From contig JADFUC010000434.1 in assembly GCA_019722365.1 (NCBI GenBank), positions 1 through 64,000 of the forward strand: 64,000 bases of DNA, read 5' to 3'. Below are positions 49,694 to 60,885 of this stretch, in pieces. The first letter of the stretch is position 1. Each line of letters opens with the position of its first letter. The notes under the pieces were generated by a model that saw only the letters and a list, made by a program, of their open reading frames with translations, did no database searches and was not told where the DNA came from. The DNA comes from Lithospermum erythrorhizon (taxonomy: Eukaryota; Streptophyta; Magnoliopsida; Boraginales; Boraginaceae). The translations under genes were made by a program, and so were the position numbers.

Positions 49694-51132
49694 AAGTTCA
49701 ACTTTTTTTCCTATTCATTTTTCTTTCATCGCTTCCGCACCTATGGCCAACATACCAACTCTCCCTTCTTCCAAGACTCCTACCAACAAGAAATTCCACC
49801 AATCACTGAACCGTAACTTGAACTACCGAGTCCTCTTCATTTCTAATGTCAAAAATTTTGTGCTAGTAGAACTCGCCTACACAAATTTTTTGACATGGAA
49901 GAGACTCTTTGTTACTCTTCTTTGGAGTCATAATAGATGGAATTGCCACGGAACAATCCGTTCATCCGCTGATCATTCTCAATACGTTATTTGTCTGGGC
50001 GCGAGCACATCGCTTGAGTTGATTCATGCAACTATATCATTACATGTTCTACAAATTCTTCTCAACTATAATCAGAGTGACTTAACGCAATGCTGCTCAC
50101 TTCGAGCAGCCTTTTTTCTCTAATTACGCTGGCCGCTTACACTTTCTCATCTCACAAGTCAATTTCAAAATTTTGAAAAGAGAGATCTCTCTATGGAAGA
50201 ATATATGCAGAAATGCATACACTTGCTTGTTCTCTCCAATCAGTGGGGAAAACCATTTCTGAAGAAGATTTAATCAGACAATTACTTCTTGGTCTCCATT
50301 TACCATATCATACTTTGTCACGCGACAGTGTTACTCGCCCTATACTCATTTACACTCCAATCCTATGTTATCGGAAAGCGGTAAGGATCGTGTCAAACGT
50401 TTGATGTGAACGGGTGGAACAGGCATTCCACACCGCCTTTATCTCTGCAAACAAACATCACCAAAAAGGAGGAACCTCTTCTCATACTAAGAGAAAACGG
50501 GGTTTGGCTACAAATCTCGAATCCCACTCAAATCACTAGCACTCTCGCCTTCTAAGCCGTTTCCTCCGGTGACGGGTATTCTTGGTTCACCGCCAGCATT
50601 ATAATCATAAATGCTAAGGAATACGCAGTTATAATGACATGCTTTTATGAAGTTCAATTACCTAAGTTATTTGCAACAATGAAGATGGTCCAACTAACAC
50701 CGCCACTTTCTATCCCGATACGCCATCTCACACGACAGCAATCCTTCTCTTAGTAATCTTACACTATCATGGAAAACGCTAAGTTACTCCATGGAAAATA
50801 GTCATCCTTTGCATATTTCCTCACACCGGTAACATATCTCTCTACTCCTACATTCTATTTTCATCTCAAAGATGTTTTATTAGTTCCTGGACTAAATAAA
50901 ACTTATTATCGCCTTTATAAATTTTTATTGTTAATTAACATCTCTCGAGTTTAACTCTCTCGGGTTTTTTGTTAAGGACACAAGATAGTGACTTCTCTTC
51001 TATAATCCAAGAACAATCGGATCTTTTGTATCCTATTTCATTTATGTCTCAAGCTTTTTCTGTCGTGATTCACATCTATATCCACATCCGTATCCACATC
51101 ATCATCACCTCTCGCTGGGCATCTAACGATTA

Positions 51133-52303
51133 TGTAATACCCGACCTCAAAATGTGTACGTGCGCTACAGGCGCCGCGGCGGATATGCCTGAGCAAGACG
51201 ATCGTACTACTCATATCATCAAGCATGCATCTTCTTCGAAGTTCTATCTCATGCTAACTCCAATGTTGCTCGCCACTCGGGGTAATTCTAGGACGGGCGA
51301 TCCAATCGAGTTTTCTCCGTGAGCACGCGAGCAGACAAACGCCACGAAAAGCACTCACGGTGGCTCGCGAGACCATCTATCAAATCTAATAACGCATCGA
51401 CCAAGCAGCCGGTCAAGGCATAAACGGTTTCCTTTATGTCAACCGAACCTGAACTAAGTCATATGGGGCGCAGTCACGGACACTTCGAAAGTCGCAAGCC
51501 ACTCTAGAATCTCTACACGGATGGTACGGCCCGGATGGCTGTCGACGAACGCTGGTATTTAAGCCGGCGTCAGAATACCCGACCGCAAAATGCGTATGCG
51601 CGCCAAGGTGATATGTTTGATAAGATTTGATCGTACTACTCATATATCATCAAGACGCATCTTCTTCTTAAGCTCATCTCATGTTAACTCCAATGTTGCC
51701 GTGGCTCGACTGGGGTAATTCTAGGACGGGCGACTCCACCAAAGCCAACGAGCACGCCAGGACAAACGTGGCCGAAAGACTCGGTGGTTTCAGGTCACCC
51801 ATCAAATCTAACGTACCGACCCTGAAATTCTACCGGCGCTACAAACGGTATCAGAGCAGTTCGTCCTAACCTGAACTAAGCCACATGACCCAGCGCGGGA
51901 CACCTCGAGGTCGTGTGAGCCACCTCTGTAATCTCACCTGGACAAGCATCTGCCCCTTGACGCACAAGGCCGATTTAACGCTGAGTATTTGCCTGGGGGA
52001 GTGTCAGAATAATTCAATCGCAAAATGTGTATGCTGCGTTGGGCGCGGTGATATGTTTGAGCAAGATTTGACGTAGCATTACTCATATCACGCATGCATC
52101 TTCTTTCGAAAGTTTCATCTCATGCTAACTCCAATGCTGCTCGTGTTTCGATTGGGTAATTTCTAGACGGGGCGACCCACTGAAGTTTCTCAACGAGCAC
52201 GAATAGACAAACGTGGCCGAAAGCACTCGGTGGCTCAAGCGAGGTCGCCCATCAAATCTAATAACGCATCTCACTCCAAATGGAAATGGGCGGGGCGCAT
52301 AGA
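51133..52303 (+). mobile_element. TRIM array: three LTRs and two interiors in tandem
   Basis: LTR-like units at 51133-51420, 51568-51843 and 52002-52303 alternate with two interiors of about 150-160 bp. Units start TGTAATACCCGACC or TGTCAGAATA..C, and include ATGCTAACTCCAATG (51251, 51681, 52122) and TAATTCTAGGACGGGCGA. The middle LTR is followed by GGTATCAGAGCAGTTCG at 51847-51863, a clear Met-tRNA primer site. GGGGGAG before the third LTR is a polypurine tract. There is no coding capacity. The layout is a TRIM dimer sharing its central LTR, produced by unequal recombination between LTRs. Confidence 0.75.
51847..51863 (+). other. Primer binding site in the TRIM array
   Basis: GGTATCAGAGCAGTTCG matches the plant initiator Met-tRNA primer site. 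It is the best-preserved one in the window. The equivalent places after the other two LTRs (51424 and about 52300) are degraded. Confidence 0.8.
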
Positions 52304-54893
52304 CAGTATTAATCGGTTCTCAAGTGTTTCACCTTTGCTTAAGAATAAACTTATTTCTTGTAATAAGACTCCATGACGAGACTCACCGCTGGCTGCCCTC
52401 TAGTATTGCAACAATCTAGACAATCATTTTCTTTATCTTATACCATTCAATCCAAGTCTTTTGAACTCAGGAATTTCGATTTGTGGCAATCTTCAACTCT
52501 TTTATATGTCGAGATATAAGTACTATATTATTTTTTTATTCTCTCACGTTACTCATGGACTTATCAATGGTTTACAATGTGACGAAGGAGCACAATTTAA
52601 AGCCATCATCTCTTTATCTTCAACAAAATGATATTTTATATCAAGCTTCTCTTTGTCCAAAGAATCCTCCAACAAAACGGAATCGTTGAACGAAAACAGA
52701 CATATCAACGATACGGCCGCATGTTTGTTATTCCAATCCCAACTTCCTCCATCTTTTTGGGCTGAAGTAATACTCTATTCCACCTACATTATTAATCTAA
52801 TTTCTCTCCAAAACTAGAAAATTTATCCCTTACTAACTTCTATAAAAGCCACCCGATTATTCTTCGATCAAGGTTTTTGTCAAGCATGCTATCCCGCTAC
52901 TGTGAACGAAACCAATTTGAATTTTGATCCAAGATCCGCTCGCATATTTGTTGGTGTCTCTCCATGTCACAAAGGTTACGCTTCTTAAATCTTATCACCA
53001 CAAGATCATTACTTCAAGGCATTTAATTTTATGTATTTATATTTTCTTATAAATCTTTGAAAGACAATAAAAAATCTTATTCTCACCAATTAAATATTCT
53101 CTCGCTCAAACATTCTCTATTTCCGCTAAACATTCATCATTTCTTTAACTCTTCCAACATTCCCAATTTTACTATCACCAAATTTATCTCTTATTCCATC
53201 ATCAATTTTACCAAATCAAATTCTCTCCCCACTTCTAATACAAACTCTCCGGTGTATCCACCCAACATCCCACACAACCCCATTTATCTCTCAACCAACC
53301 TCACATCCTCGATATTCATCCTTAAGATTTTCAAAATACCGTTACTGCTACATCAACCCTCTACCACATTTTGCTATAAAAAATAATAGTTCTACTTCAT
53401 CTTTTTAGGTTACTTCCTTCCTCATATCATTGCAAAGAAAAACATGATTAGTGGAGAAAAGCTATGAGCGGTGAGTATGGGACGCTTTGGTGCAAAACTA
53501 GACCTCGAAGTGGTTCCTTATTCTCCTTCTCAAAAAATATCATCGGGTTGTAAATGATCTATAAAAAATAGCATCTTGATGGTTCTATATCTCAATATAA
53601 GGCTCGCTTTCAAGGCATTAGGAAATCGACAAGATGGTGGAATTGATAGACGAGACATTTTTTCCCTATTGTTAAACTCCGCAACAATTTGACTCGTTTC
53701 TCACTATACCTATCGCAACGGTTGACCATTAATCAACTAGATGCGAAAATGCATTTTGAATGGTTTCTGTCCGAACAGCTTACATGCGCCCAACCTCGTG
53801 GGCTCACGATCCCGGTATTCAATCATGTACGCCTATTATGGGGAGGTCTCTATGAGCTCAGCAAGCATCACGCGCTGGGTTTTCCGTATTTTCTCAATTT
53901 TATTTGATCATGGATTCAAAACAAAGTAAAATATTCAAGCATATTTTATGTCGTGACTTCTACTCCTCACTATGTATTTGTTACTCTATCTAGATGACAT
54001 CATCTTGACAAGTTCTTTGCCTTTCGGCCAACTGATGATTTCATTACTTTCCTTAGGTACAGTTCAAGATGTCCACCTGGGGCCTCTTCATTTTCGTCCA
54101 AAGTTAATCAACAAAAGACGGATGTTTCTTCCAATCAAGATAAAGCAATCTCTCTGATACAACTGCTCAAGGCCCATCTAAAGGTAAAAATATAATTTGA
54201 AACGATCTGCATTTCTCCTCTATTATCCGATCCTAGCATCTACATGCAACTAGTCGTGGATCACTTCAATATTTGTCTTCACCCATCCAGATAAAATGCC
54301 CAGCTAACTTAGCTTCGCAATTCATGAATCAGCCAGTGGAAGTTCATATCCAAGCGGTTAAAAGCACGATATCGCCGTGGTACTAAGGGACTATGGTTTA
54401 TTCCTCAAGAAAATTTTCCTCTAATTATCTACTTAATTTACCTGATCAGTGTGTTGTACTTCAACTAGGCTTTCAACCTCTAGATATTGCACTTTTTTTG
54501 GCGGTAATCTTATTTCTCGATCCTTTAAAAACAACCTATAATATCAAGACTCTACCAAAGCAGTAGTATCGCCTTAGTTTCAAGCATCGCCAAGCATAAC
54601 TTGATTCAATAATTATCATGAACTACTGTGGGCACACCTCCAACAACTCCTTTAGCCATCAGACAATATTAGTGCCATGTACTTGCTTATAATCCCGTTG
54701 TTCACCTGGCCCAAGACATTAAAGATTGACCACCATTTTGTCCATAAAAGAGTAGCCTTGGGGGAGATCTTACACCAAGCACATTCCTACTAAATATCAA
54801 ATAAATTCAATTTGCTTCACAAAAAGTCCAGCCACATTTGAAGCATTCTTATTCAATCTTGCCCCGAATTTGTTAAACAATGATTGAGGAGGG

Positions 54894-55120
54894 TGTTAAG
54901 ATACCTGGTTATCTACAGCCTATTCTGGGAAGAAACCACATCACTGTGAATTATAATATTTTAATATTTCCTCAGGATTATTACTAGGATATTTCACAAT
55001 CTAACATTACTGGATTAGCTTATTGATTTTGTAATCAAGGCTTATGTAAAGTTATGCACTATAAATACAAGAGTCCACAACATCGAGACTCATTCATCAA
55101 ATCATCCTGCTTTCTCTACA
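54894..55120 (+). repeat. 3' LTR of the plus-strand copia
   Basis: It begins TGTTAAGATACC after GAGGAGGG and ends CTCTACA before CCCAT. It shares CACTATAAATACAAGAGTCC with the 5' LTR. Confidence 0.8.
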
Positions 55121-55125
55121 CCCAT

Positions 55126-56151
55126 AACACAAAATCCCAAATTCACCAATCCCACTCCAAATTATGTCCTAAAATAAAAAACAAAAGATACCGCTACACC
55201 CGAACATGCGACCTGTGATTTATTCGAGGAGGGAGCATGAAATGATTTCTATTCTATAGAGGTATTACCTAAATGCTTCCGTAATCCTTTAATATACGAA
55301 TTTTTGGAACTTATTTTGGAGAGAAGTTATAGTTTCGGATTAGTCGTCACTTAGTCACGAACTTACTTTAGAACTTCAACCGAATGTACGATTTTAATGT
55401 TTATCCTATCGAAAGTGCCCAAATAATATGGATTCCTATGTTAATCTTAGTTGTGCACCGAACAATTCTATTACATATCATACGTGTGGGAGATAGGATG
55501 CGGAGTAAAACTTCCACGGGCGGCATCCTTTAACGGAGAGGATAAGATTATTTGCATTTGCATTATAAGATTTACAGCCCCATTCTATACGACGGTAGGC
55601 ATAATATATCAAACACACTATTATTATAGGAGTTCACAGCAGGAGACTATTAGTCTCCCGAGCATCATCGCTTACACACGGACACTCCTCGACATATTAA
55701 TGTAGTCCAAATATCTTCCATAATGCTAGTGATTCACATCTTGAACAAACGGAACCCGACAGAGCGATCCTCCCTGCTAGCCTAGATTTAACCTAGAGGG
55801 GTGAATAAGGTTTTAAGTTACTTATATTAACTTTTTCTAGTTTTAAATCTTAAGAATTAATACACAATGAGAATATTGGGATTAACGTGATGTGATCGAC
55901 TACCCAGTTTCTGAGAAAGATTATCAACAATATTAATAATCAAATTGATTACAATAATAATAAGATTACTTGAAAGCAGCAGCAAAGAAAGAAAAAAATA
56001 TGCGCGATTTTAACGAAGCCGTTCCCCTATCGCCGAATCGCCTGGCTTCCAACCTCGGATTCAAAGATAACTCGTGACTCAAGAATGTTTGAATACACAC
56101 AAGCAACTTCTCTCAAGCCTACATCAAACACCTAACCTCCACTAAGTGACC
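55126..56151. other. No gene recognised
   Basis: AT-rich sequence contains one 84-codon plus-strand frame (55451-55705) without recognisable motifs or plausible codon context. No repeat boundary was identified. Confidence 0.45.
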
Positions 56152-56849
56152 TGTCAGAATAACTCAAGCATAAAAAAAAAATTCGGTCGGGCGGGTTGAC
56201 CCGGAATAGTATAATTTTTTTCGATGATGATATTATTTCAGAAAATTTTTGGGAAATTTTAATTTCATTTATAAATTGGGTAGTGTTTTGCTGGAAGAAT
56301 TTATCTTGAAATCGGGTTCGGAGATTTGGCACGAGCAAGCGGAGAATTAAACCGAAACCGAACGGGACTCAAGTTTTTTTTAAATATCTATTCATACATA
56401 TCCTCCACATCATCAAACACTTCACCATTTTCATTTTGTTCCATTCGCATGTAGATATTCCATCTCCCCTTGAACATTTTTCCATTTCTCTCTTCAATTG
56501 TCAGCCAAACTCAAACCGCTTGTAGAATATTGTCTCTATCATTCTTCTTTCGAAAGGCGTAAGAAATTTCAAGTCTTTCGAGATATATTTCTTGGCTTCT
56601 TCAGATAGTTGACTTTTGGTTGACTTTTTACATAATTTCGAATTTGCGATAAATCTTAGTTGCTTATGGGTTTCCGTGGACGATATATTGTGATAACCTG
56701 CTCGCATTAATATTATGAAATAGTATAAATAGTTGCTTCCGCGGAGTATTTCGGTGAGAAATCGAATTTTCGAAGTCAATCGCTGAGATACGGATTTAAT
56801 CGATCGTCAAGGCTGCTTCGTATTTAAGATTTTAAAGTTTGAATCAAGC

Positions 56850-59105
56850 GGTATAATATTATTTGGGATTAGTTAAATTTATATTAGCCATATTATAATC
56901 GAGACGCAGAATTGGGGTTCTAAACCTAACGAAAGGAGGAATTTCGATATTTTGGCACGGACCCCACGGACCTTTTTTATCCTTATCTCTCTCATCATTT
57001 TCCCAAATTTCACCAACTTTATTTTTCTTTCTTTTCTTTCTTCTCTTAGGCCGAATGATTCTTTCTCAAATTTTTCTTCCATTTCTCTCGCTGGACACGC
57101 TAAAATCAAGAACAAACTTCACAATCATCTTCCTCATTATCCTCATCACATCTAAAGAAAGATCGAATCTCTTGGGATATTTCGAGTCTTTAAAGAGTTG
57201 ACTTTCCTTGATTTGCTGACTTTTTAGATCTTCAATTTATTATGGTATGTAAATGTTATCTCGTACTATGTAGGATTAAGAATGATTTTGAGTAGTTATT
57301 GGGGTTAGAAAGTAGTAAGTGTTATGTTGACTTTTATTGACTTTTCTTAAATTGACATTAAATGGTAATATGAAAGTTAAAGGACTTTAATATGTTGTTT
57401 CGTATAGAATTATTATTTCTGGAGGCGATGGTAATTTTAGCCGGTAAAGTTTGGGAAAGTTCGTGATAAATTTTTCGTGTGATTGAATTGGAGGTTGTAT
57501 TTAATGGATTAATTAGTTGTCAATTGATTACCGGGTTGTTTGTAATGTGTTTAGGAGGTTATTGTCGGAGTAATTAGCATTTACTTAATAATGATTTTAA
57601 GTAAGCTTGGCGATTCAATATAGTTACGTCGAATGTTATAGCCGAGCATTTCAATCTTTAATAGAATCCTTTAAGTAAGAAGTTATAAATTGAATCGTGA
57701 GACGGGTATAACACTTGGGTAATATTATATGCTAAGAGAGGACTCTATGGAACGTATTATAATATCTAATTTCTTCAACAGACCGAAATTTTATCTAGCA
57801 CAAGACGCTTGGCCGTTGTTACTACTTTGACTCGAGGTGAGTACAAATCTCACGATTGAACCTTTTATGTATAATATGTTGTATATACTATATATGATAT
57901 TTCGAGATTATTCGATATGCTGGGATTACAGACCAGCGATCGAGTATTATTAAATCGGTATTTATGAGTTATACTTTGAAATAATGGTGATTTTGATTGA
58001 TATTATGTGTACATTTTTTGATTCTGATTCATATGGATGTAAGTAATGGAGATTTTGGGTTATGGCTACGAGATAATCGAGACTATAATTCATATAATGA
58101 GATATTAAGTGATTATGACTTAAATCACAGAAGGCGAACATGATTATATTGGCCAGACCTGTGTGATCAAGCAGGCTATATATGTATCGTGGCACAAGGT
58201 CGCAGGCCGACAAGCACATTGATTTACGTGTTATCATGAATGCATGCGACCCCGACCGGAGTGCTCAAGCGCGTGTATATCGTTGGCCTCCGATTCGAGG
58301 CACTCAAGCGATACATGCACATCGAGGCGTACCGGCCGGGAGGACTGGAAAGGGAGGCCTCATCCGATTATTCGAGGCGGATTCCTATACGCTTATTATT
58401 TGAGCGGATTCCTATATGCGTATTATTTGGAGCGGATCTCATATGCGTATTATTCTTTGCTTTTATCTTCATTCGACATTGTGTTAGGATTGTTTCCATT
58501 AATGCAGCATGTGTTATCTGTATCAGAGGTCTGGGCCATGTATTACTCGTGACTTTCGACGCTATTCATCACGTAACTTGGTTAATAATTGTATATATAT
58601 ATATATCGGCCTCGAAATATATGAATTCAAATTTAGATATTTGTATTCACTCGCCTTAATGACTCTCATTCTCCTGTATGGCGCTTTTATGCCTAGGGTC
58701 TCTGTGGAGCCATCATGGCGCTGCCGAGGATCTGCTTCATTGAAATACAAGATCTTAGCGAAAGCGCGGCATAGAAGTCCTCATCAGCCATTTCTTTGTC
58801 AAAATTTGTATATTCGAGATCAAGGGTTGTATTATATCGACGGAAGTCTCGCTGTCATACTTCCTGGCGAGCGCTTTTGATACGTGTTCGTTGTCCGTTA
58901 TTTTGTCGGGATGTATCATTGAACACCACGGCGGAAATAGAGCTTATTGAGCAATGTCGCAGGTTACGTTGCTATTGTATCCATCGCTTGGTGACTCGCA
59001 TACGTGTCGCTAATGATCTAACCTCTGGGGGCGCGACTAAAGGGTCACATATACGCGATAAATCTGTGATTTGTGAGCTCGCTTCGGCGACGCTATGGTC
59101 GAGTT
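56850..59105 (+). mobile_element. LTR-like insert inside LTR copy L3
   Basis: About 2.25 kb interrupts L3. It has its own promoter-like start (pyrimidine-rich stretch 56970-57140, GTTGACTTTCC) and a GC-richer segment at 58140-58370 with CCCCGACCGGAG and CACTCAAGCG motifs seen in gypsy LTRs. No coding domain was recognised, and overlapping frames at 58182-58880 look non-coding. Both boundaries are approximate. Confidence 0.4.
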
Positions 59106-60179
59106 GACTTTGGGGCTCGCTTGACTTTATGGGATATTTTTTATAAACTTTAAATGCGCAGGGAAGTTAGATTGGGGCCTTATCAGAAGCTATCGTAATA
59201 TTAAATTGGTGATTTAAACGAATTAAAGTGAGTTGTGGCTGAAAAGGCATCCTAAGTCGAAGTCAGAATTGATATTTTTGAGTATAGGTTGTTATTAATA
59301 GTGGACCTCGCCGATTAACTGTAATGATTTATGCAAGTTGATTGTAATGATAAAGTAATAAGATGGAATTTTGAAGCAGGGATCGATTTCCGTCAAAGGT
59401 TTCGATGGGGATTATAATTCGATAGTTTACCCGCTACGTTAGATCATGAAATCGTTCGATTAGAAGTTGGTAATGTTTATTATGTAACGTAATTCTGGTA
59501 TTAGTTCTAGCATACTTTCGGTAAGTTCTTAGGCCGACCAAGGGAAGCGGCAATGCCCGTGATCGCTTCGTGAGGACTTTCAGATAGCCTAAGAGAGGCG
59601 AGTACTTATCCACGTGTATTACCTTATGTACTTTTTAAACGTGTACTGCCCTTATAATATACCATGGGTAAAAGCGGTGTACAAACCTCAGAATATAATT
59701 ATGCTAATGGGCGATGTCCTCGTGATACGATTATTGAACGTATACATGTAACGTTGTACCCATTACGCGCGAGCCTACGATTATGCGATTCTATTCCCGC
59801 AAAGATCGACTTACCGGGTTCGGGATAAGCCATCATTTGAATTCCCAACTTATATTTCTCAGATACGCATCATTTCTGTACTTATGGTATTTATGTGGCC
59901 TCTGACGGCACTTCTCAGGGTATTTTATGCATGGCCTCAGTTTGCATTTCAGGTATTTATGGGCTTTGCTCACACTCAGTGTATTCATGGCCTTGTCGTT
60001 TTATCAGGATTGATTTAATTTTATCGCTGGGATGTTTTAATTAGCAACAGAATAATCGTCTGGGGAGTGGAGTAGTTTGTTTGCTATGCACGTAGCCTGG
60101 AGGCCCGAGCATCGGGCGGGGCACCTATAGTCGGGATTACCAGGATTAAGCGACCTCCTCAGCAGATACGTGACGCTAT

Positions 60180-60600
60180 CGCCCTATACTACAAGATAAA
60201 TGCCAGACGACTCTCTTTCTGATCGCTTTGTCAGCAAGGTAAGATTGTCGGTGTGGCCCCATACCACGGCATAGCTGCATGGGCCTGCCTTATACTACCA
60301 GATAAAGAGCTGTGCGAAGCCTTGATCACTTTGCTGCCACAGATTGCCGACGTGGGTCTCATACTACTAAGAGATAAATATACAGTTCAGTCTCTATACT
60401 ACTGTATACAAGGCGGTATGACTCTCTCTTTGATCGCTTTGTCGTGCGCATTGTCGCGTGGTCTCATACTACTGTGATAGCGTGGCGGTTTGCCTTATAC
60501 TACGCTATGCCGGCGTGAGTCTTGATCACTTGGCCGCCAAGATTGCCGATGGCCCCATACTACGTATACAAGGGTCTGGGCCTTATACTCGCAAGAGCGG
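60180..60600. repeat. Tandem TATACTAC/TATA array in LTR copy L3
   Basis: Units such as GCCTTATACTAC..GATAAA and CATACTAC.GTATACAAG recur roughly every 30-60 bases and alternate with TTGATCACTTTG.CGCC segments. The array corresponds in position to the hairpin arrays of L1 and L2, but the palindromes are weaker. Confidence 0.6.
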
Positions 60601-60885
60601 TTTATTAGCTTACTGATCCATTCCCTTGTGTAGACTACTGAGTATATGCGCATTAGAGTCGTATAATTTCAAGGGGATACGGTAGAAAGATGTGGCGCTA
60701 ATTTCAGATTTATACGATGCTGAAGTCTCCGTGGATTTCATTTCAGCGACAAAGGCTTATCGGAACCTCTATTATATATTCATGTGTTATGTCCGAGACT
60801 TCATGTGAATTATGTTGTATGACTTATCCGATAATCCCAGATACATGCATTTTATTCATATTTGACTACGATGACTATTCACACT

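Larger units (their letters stand above)
49743..54885 (+). pseudogene. Copia gag-pol polyprotein remnant
   Basis: Gag starts at the ATG at 49743 (MANIPTLPSSKTPTNKKFHQ) and includes TWKRLFVTLLWSHN and LIHATIS. A second gag segment at 50213-50404 has GKTISEEDLIRQLLLGL. The integrase core near 52540-52700 contains CDEGAQFKAI and LQQNGIVERK. A Ser/Pro/Thr-rich linker follows (53057-53386). Reverse transcriptase begins near 53480, with the catalytic motif YLLLYLDDIILTS at 53975-54013. RNase H remnants (SDPSIYMQLVV, then DNISAMYL and KIDHHFVHKRVALG) run to about 54780. Frameshifts, stops and the nested TRIMs make it non-functional, although the RT active-site motif is intact. Confidence 0.75.
49462..55120 (+). 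mobile_element. Full-length Ty1/copia retrotransposon with a nested TRIM array
   Basis: Short LTRs (49462-49693 and 54894-55120) start TGTTAAGATAC and share GGATTATTACTAGGATATTT-like and ATGCACTATAAATA.AAGAG sequence. The target duplication CCCAC/CCCAT lies at 49457-49461 and 55121-55125. A polypurine tract (GAGGAGGG) precedes the 3' LTR. Gag, integrase, RT and RNase H follow in copia order on the plus strand. The TRIM array at 51133-52303 lies between gag and the integrase core. Confidence 0.85.
56152..60885 (+). mobile_element. Gypsy-type LTR (family copy L3), split by a nested LTR-like insert
   Basis: It starts TGTCAGAATAACTC and shares TTCGGTCGGGCGGGTTGACC, AACCGAAACCGAACGGGACT and a TTAAATATCT promoter-like region with L1 and L2. 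Similarity to L2 breaks near 56850 and resumes near 59110 (CTTTATGGGATATTTTTTAT, then ATTATAATTCGATAGTTTAC). It continues through a TATAC-type array (60180-60600) to about 60885, where the usual 3' end is absent. Removing the insert leaves about 2.5 kb, the normal length. Confidence 0.55.

Noticed and set aside
51133..52303. CRISPR-like or satellite array
   Set aside because: The period of 430-440 bp, the Met-tRNA primer site and the polypurine tract fit a TRIM, and the genome is a plant.
55451..55705. 84-codon plus-strand frame as a gene
   Set aside because: There is no recognisable motif, no splice context and no support from neighbours.
58182..59107. Cluster of overlapping frames up to 139 codons
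   Set aside because: Three frames are open at once in a GC-richer LTR-like segment. This is composition, not coding, and no domain was seen.
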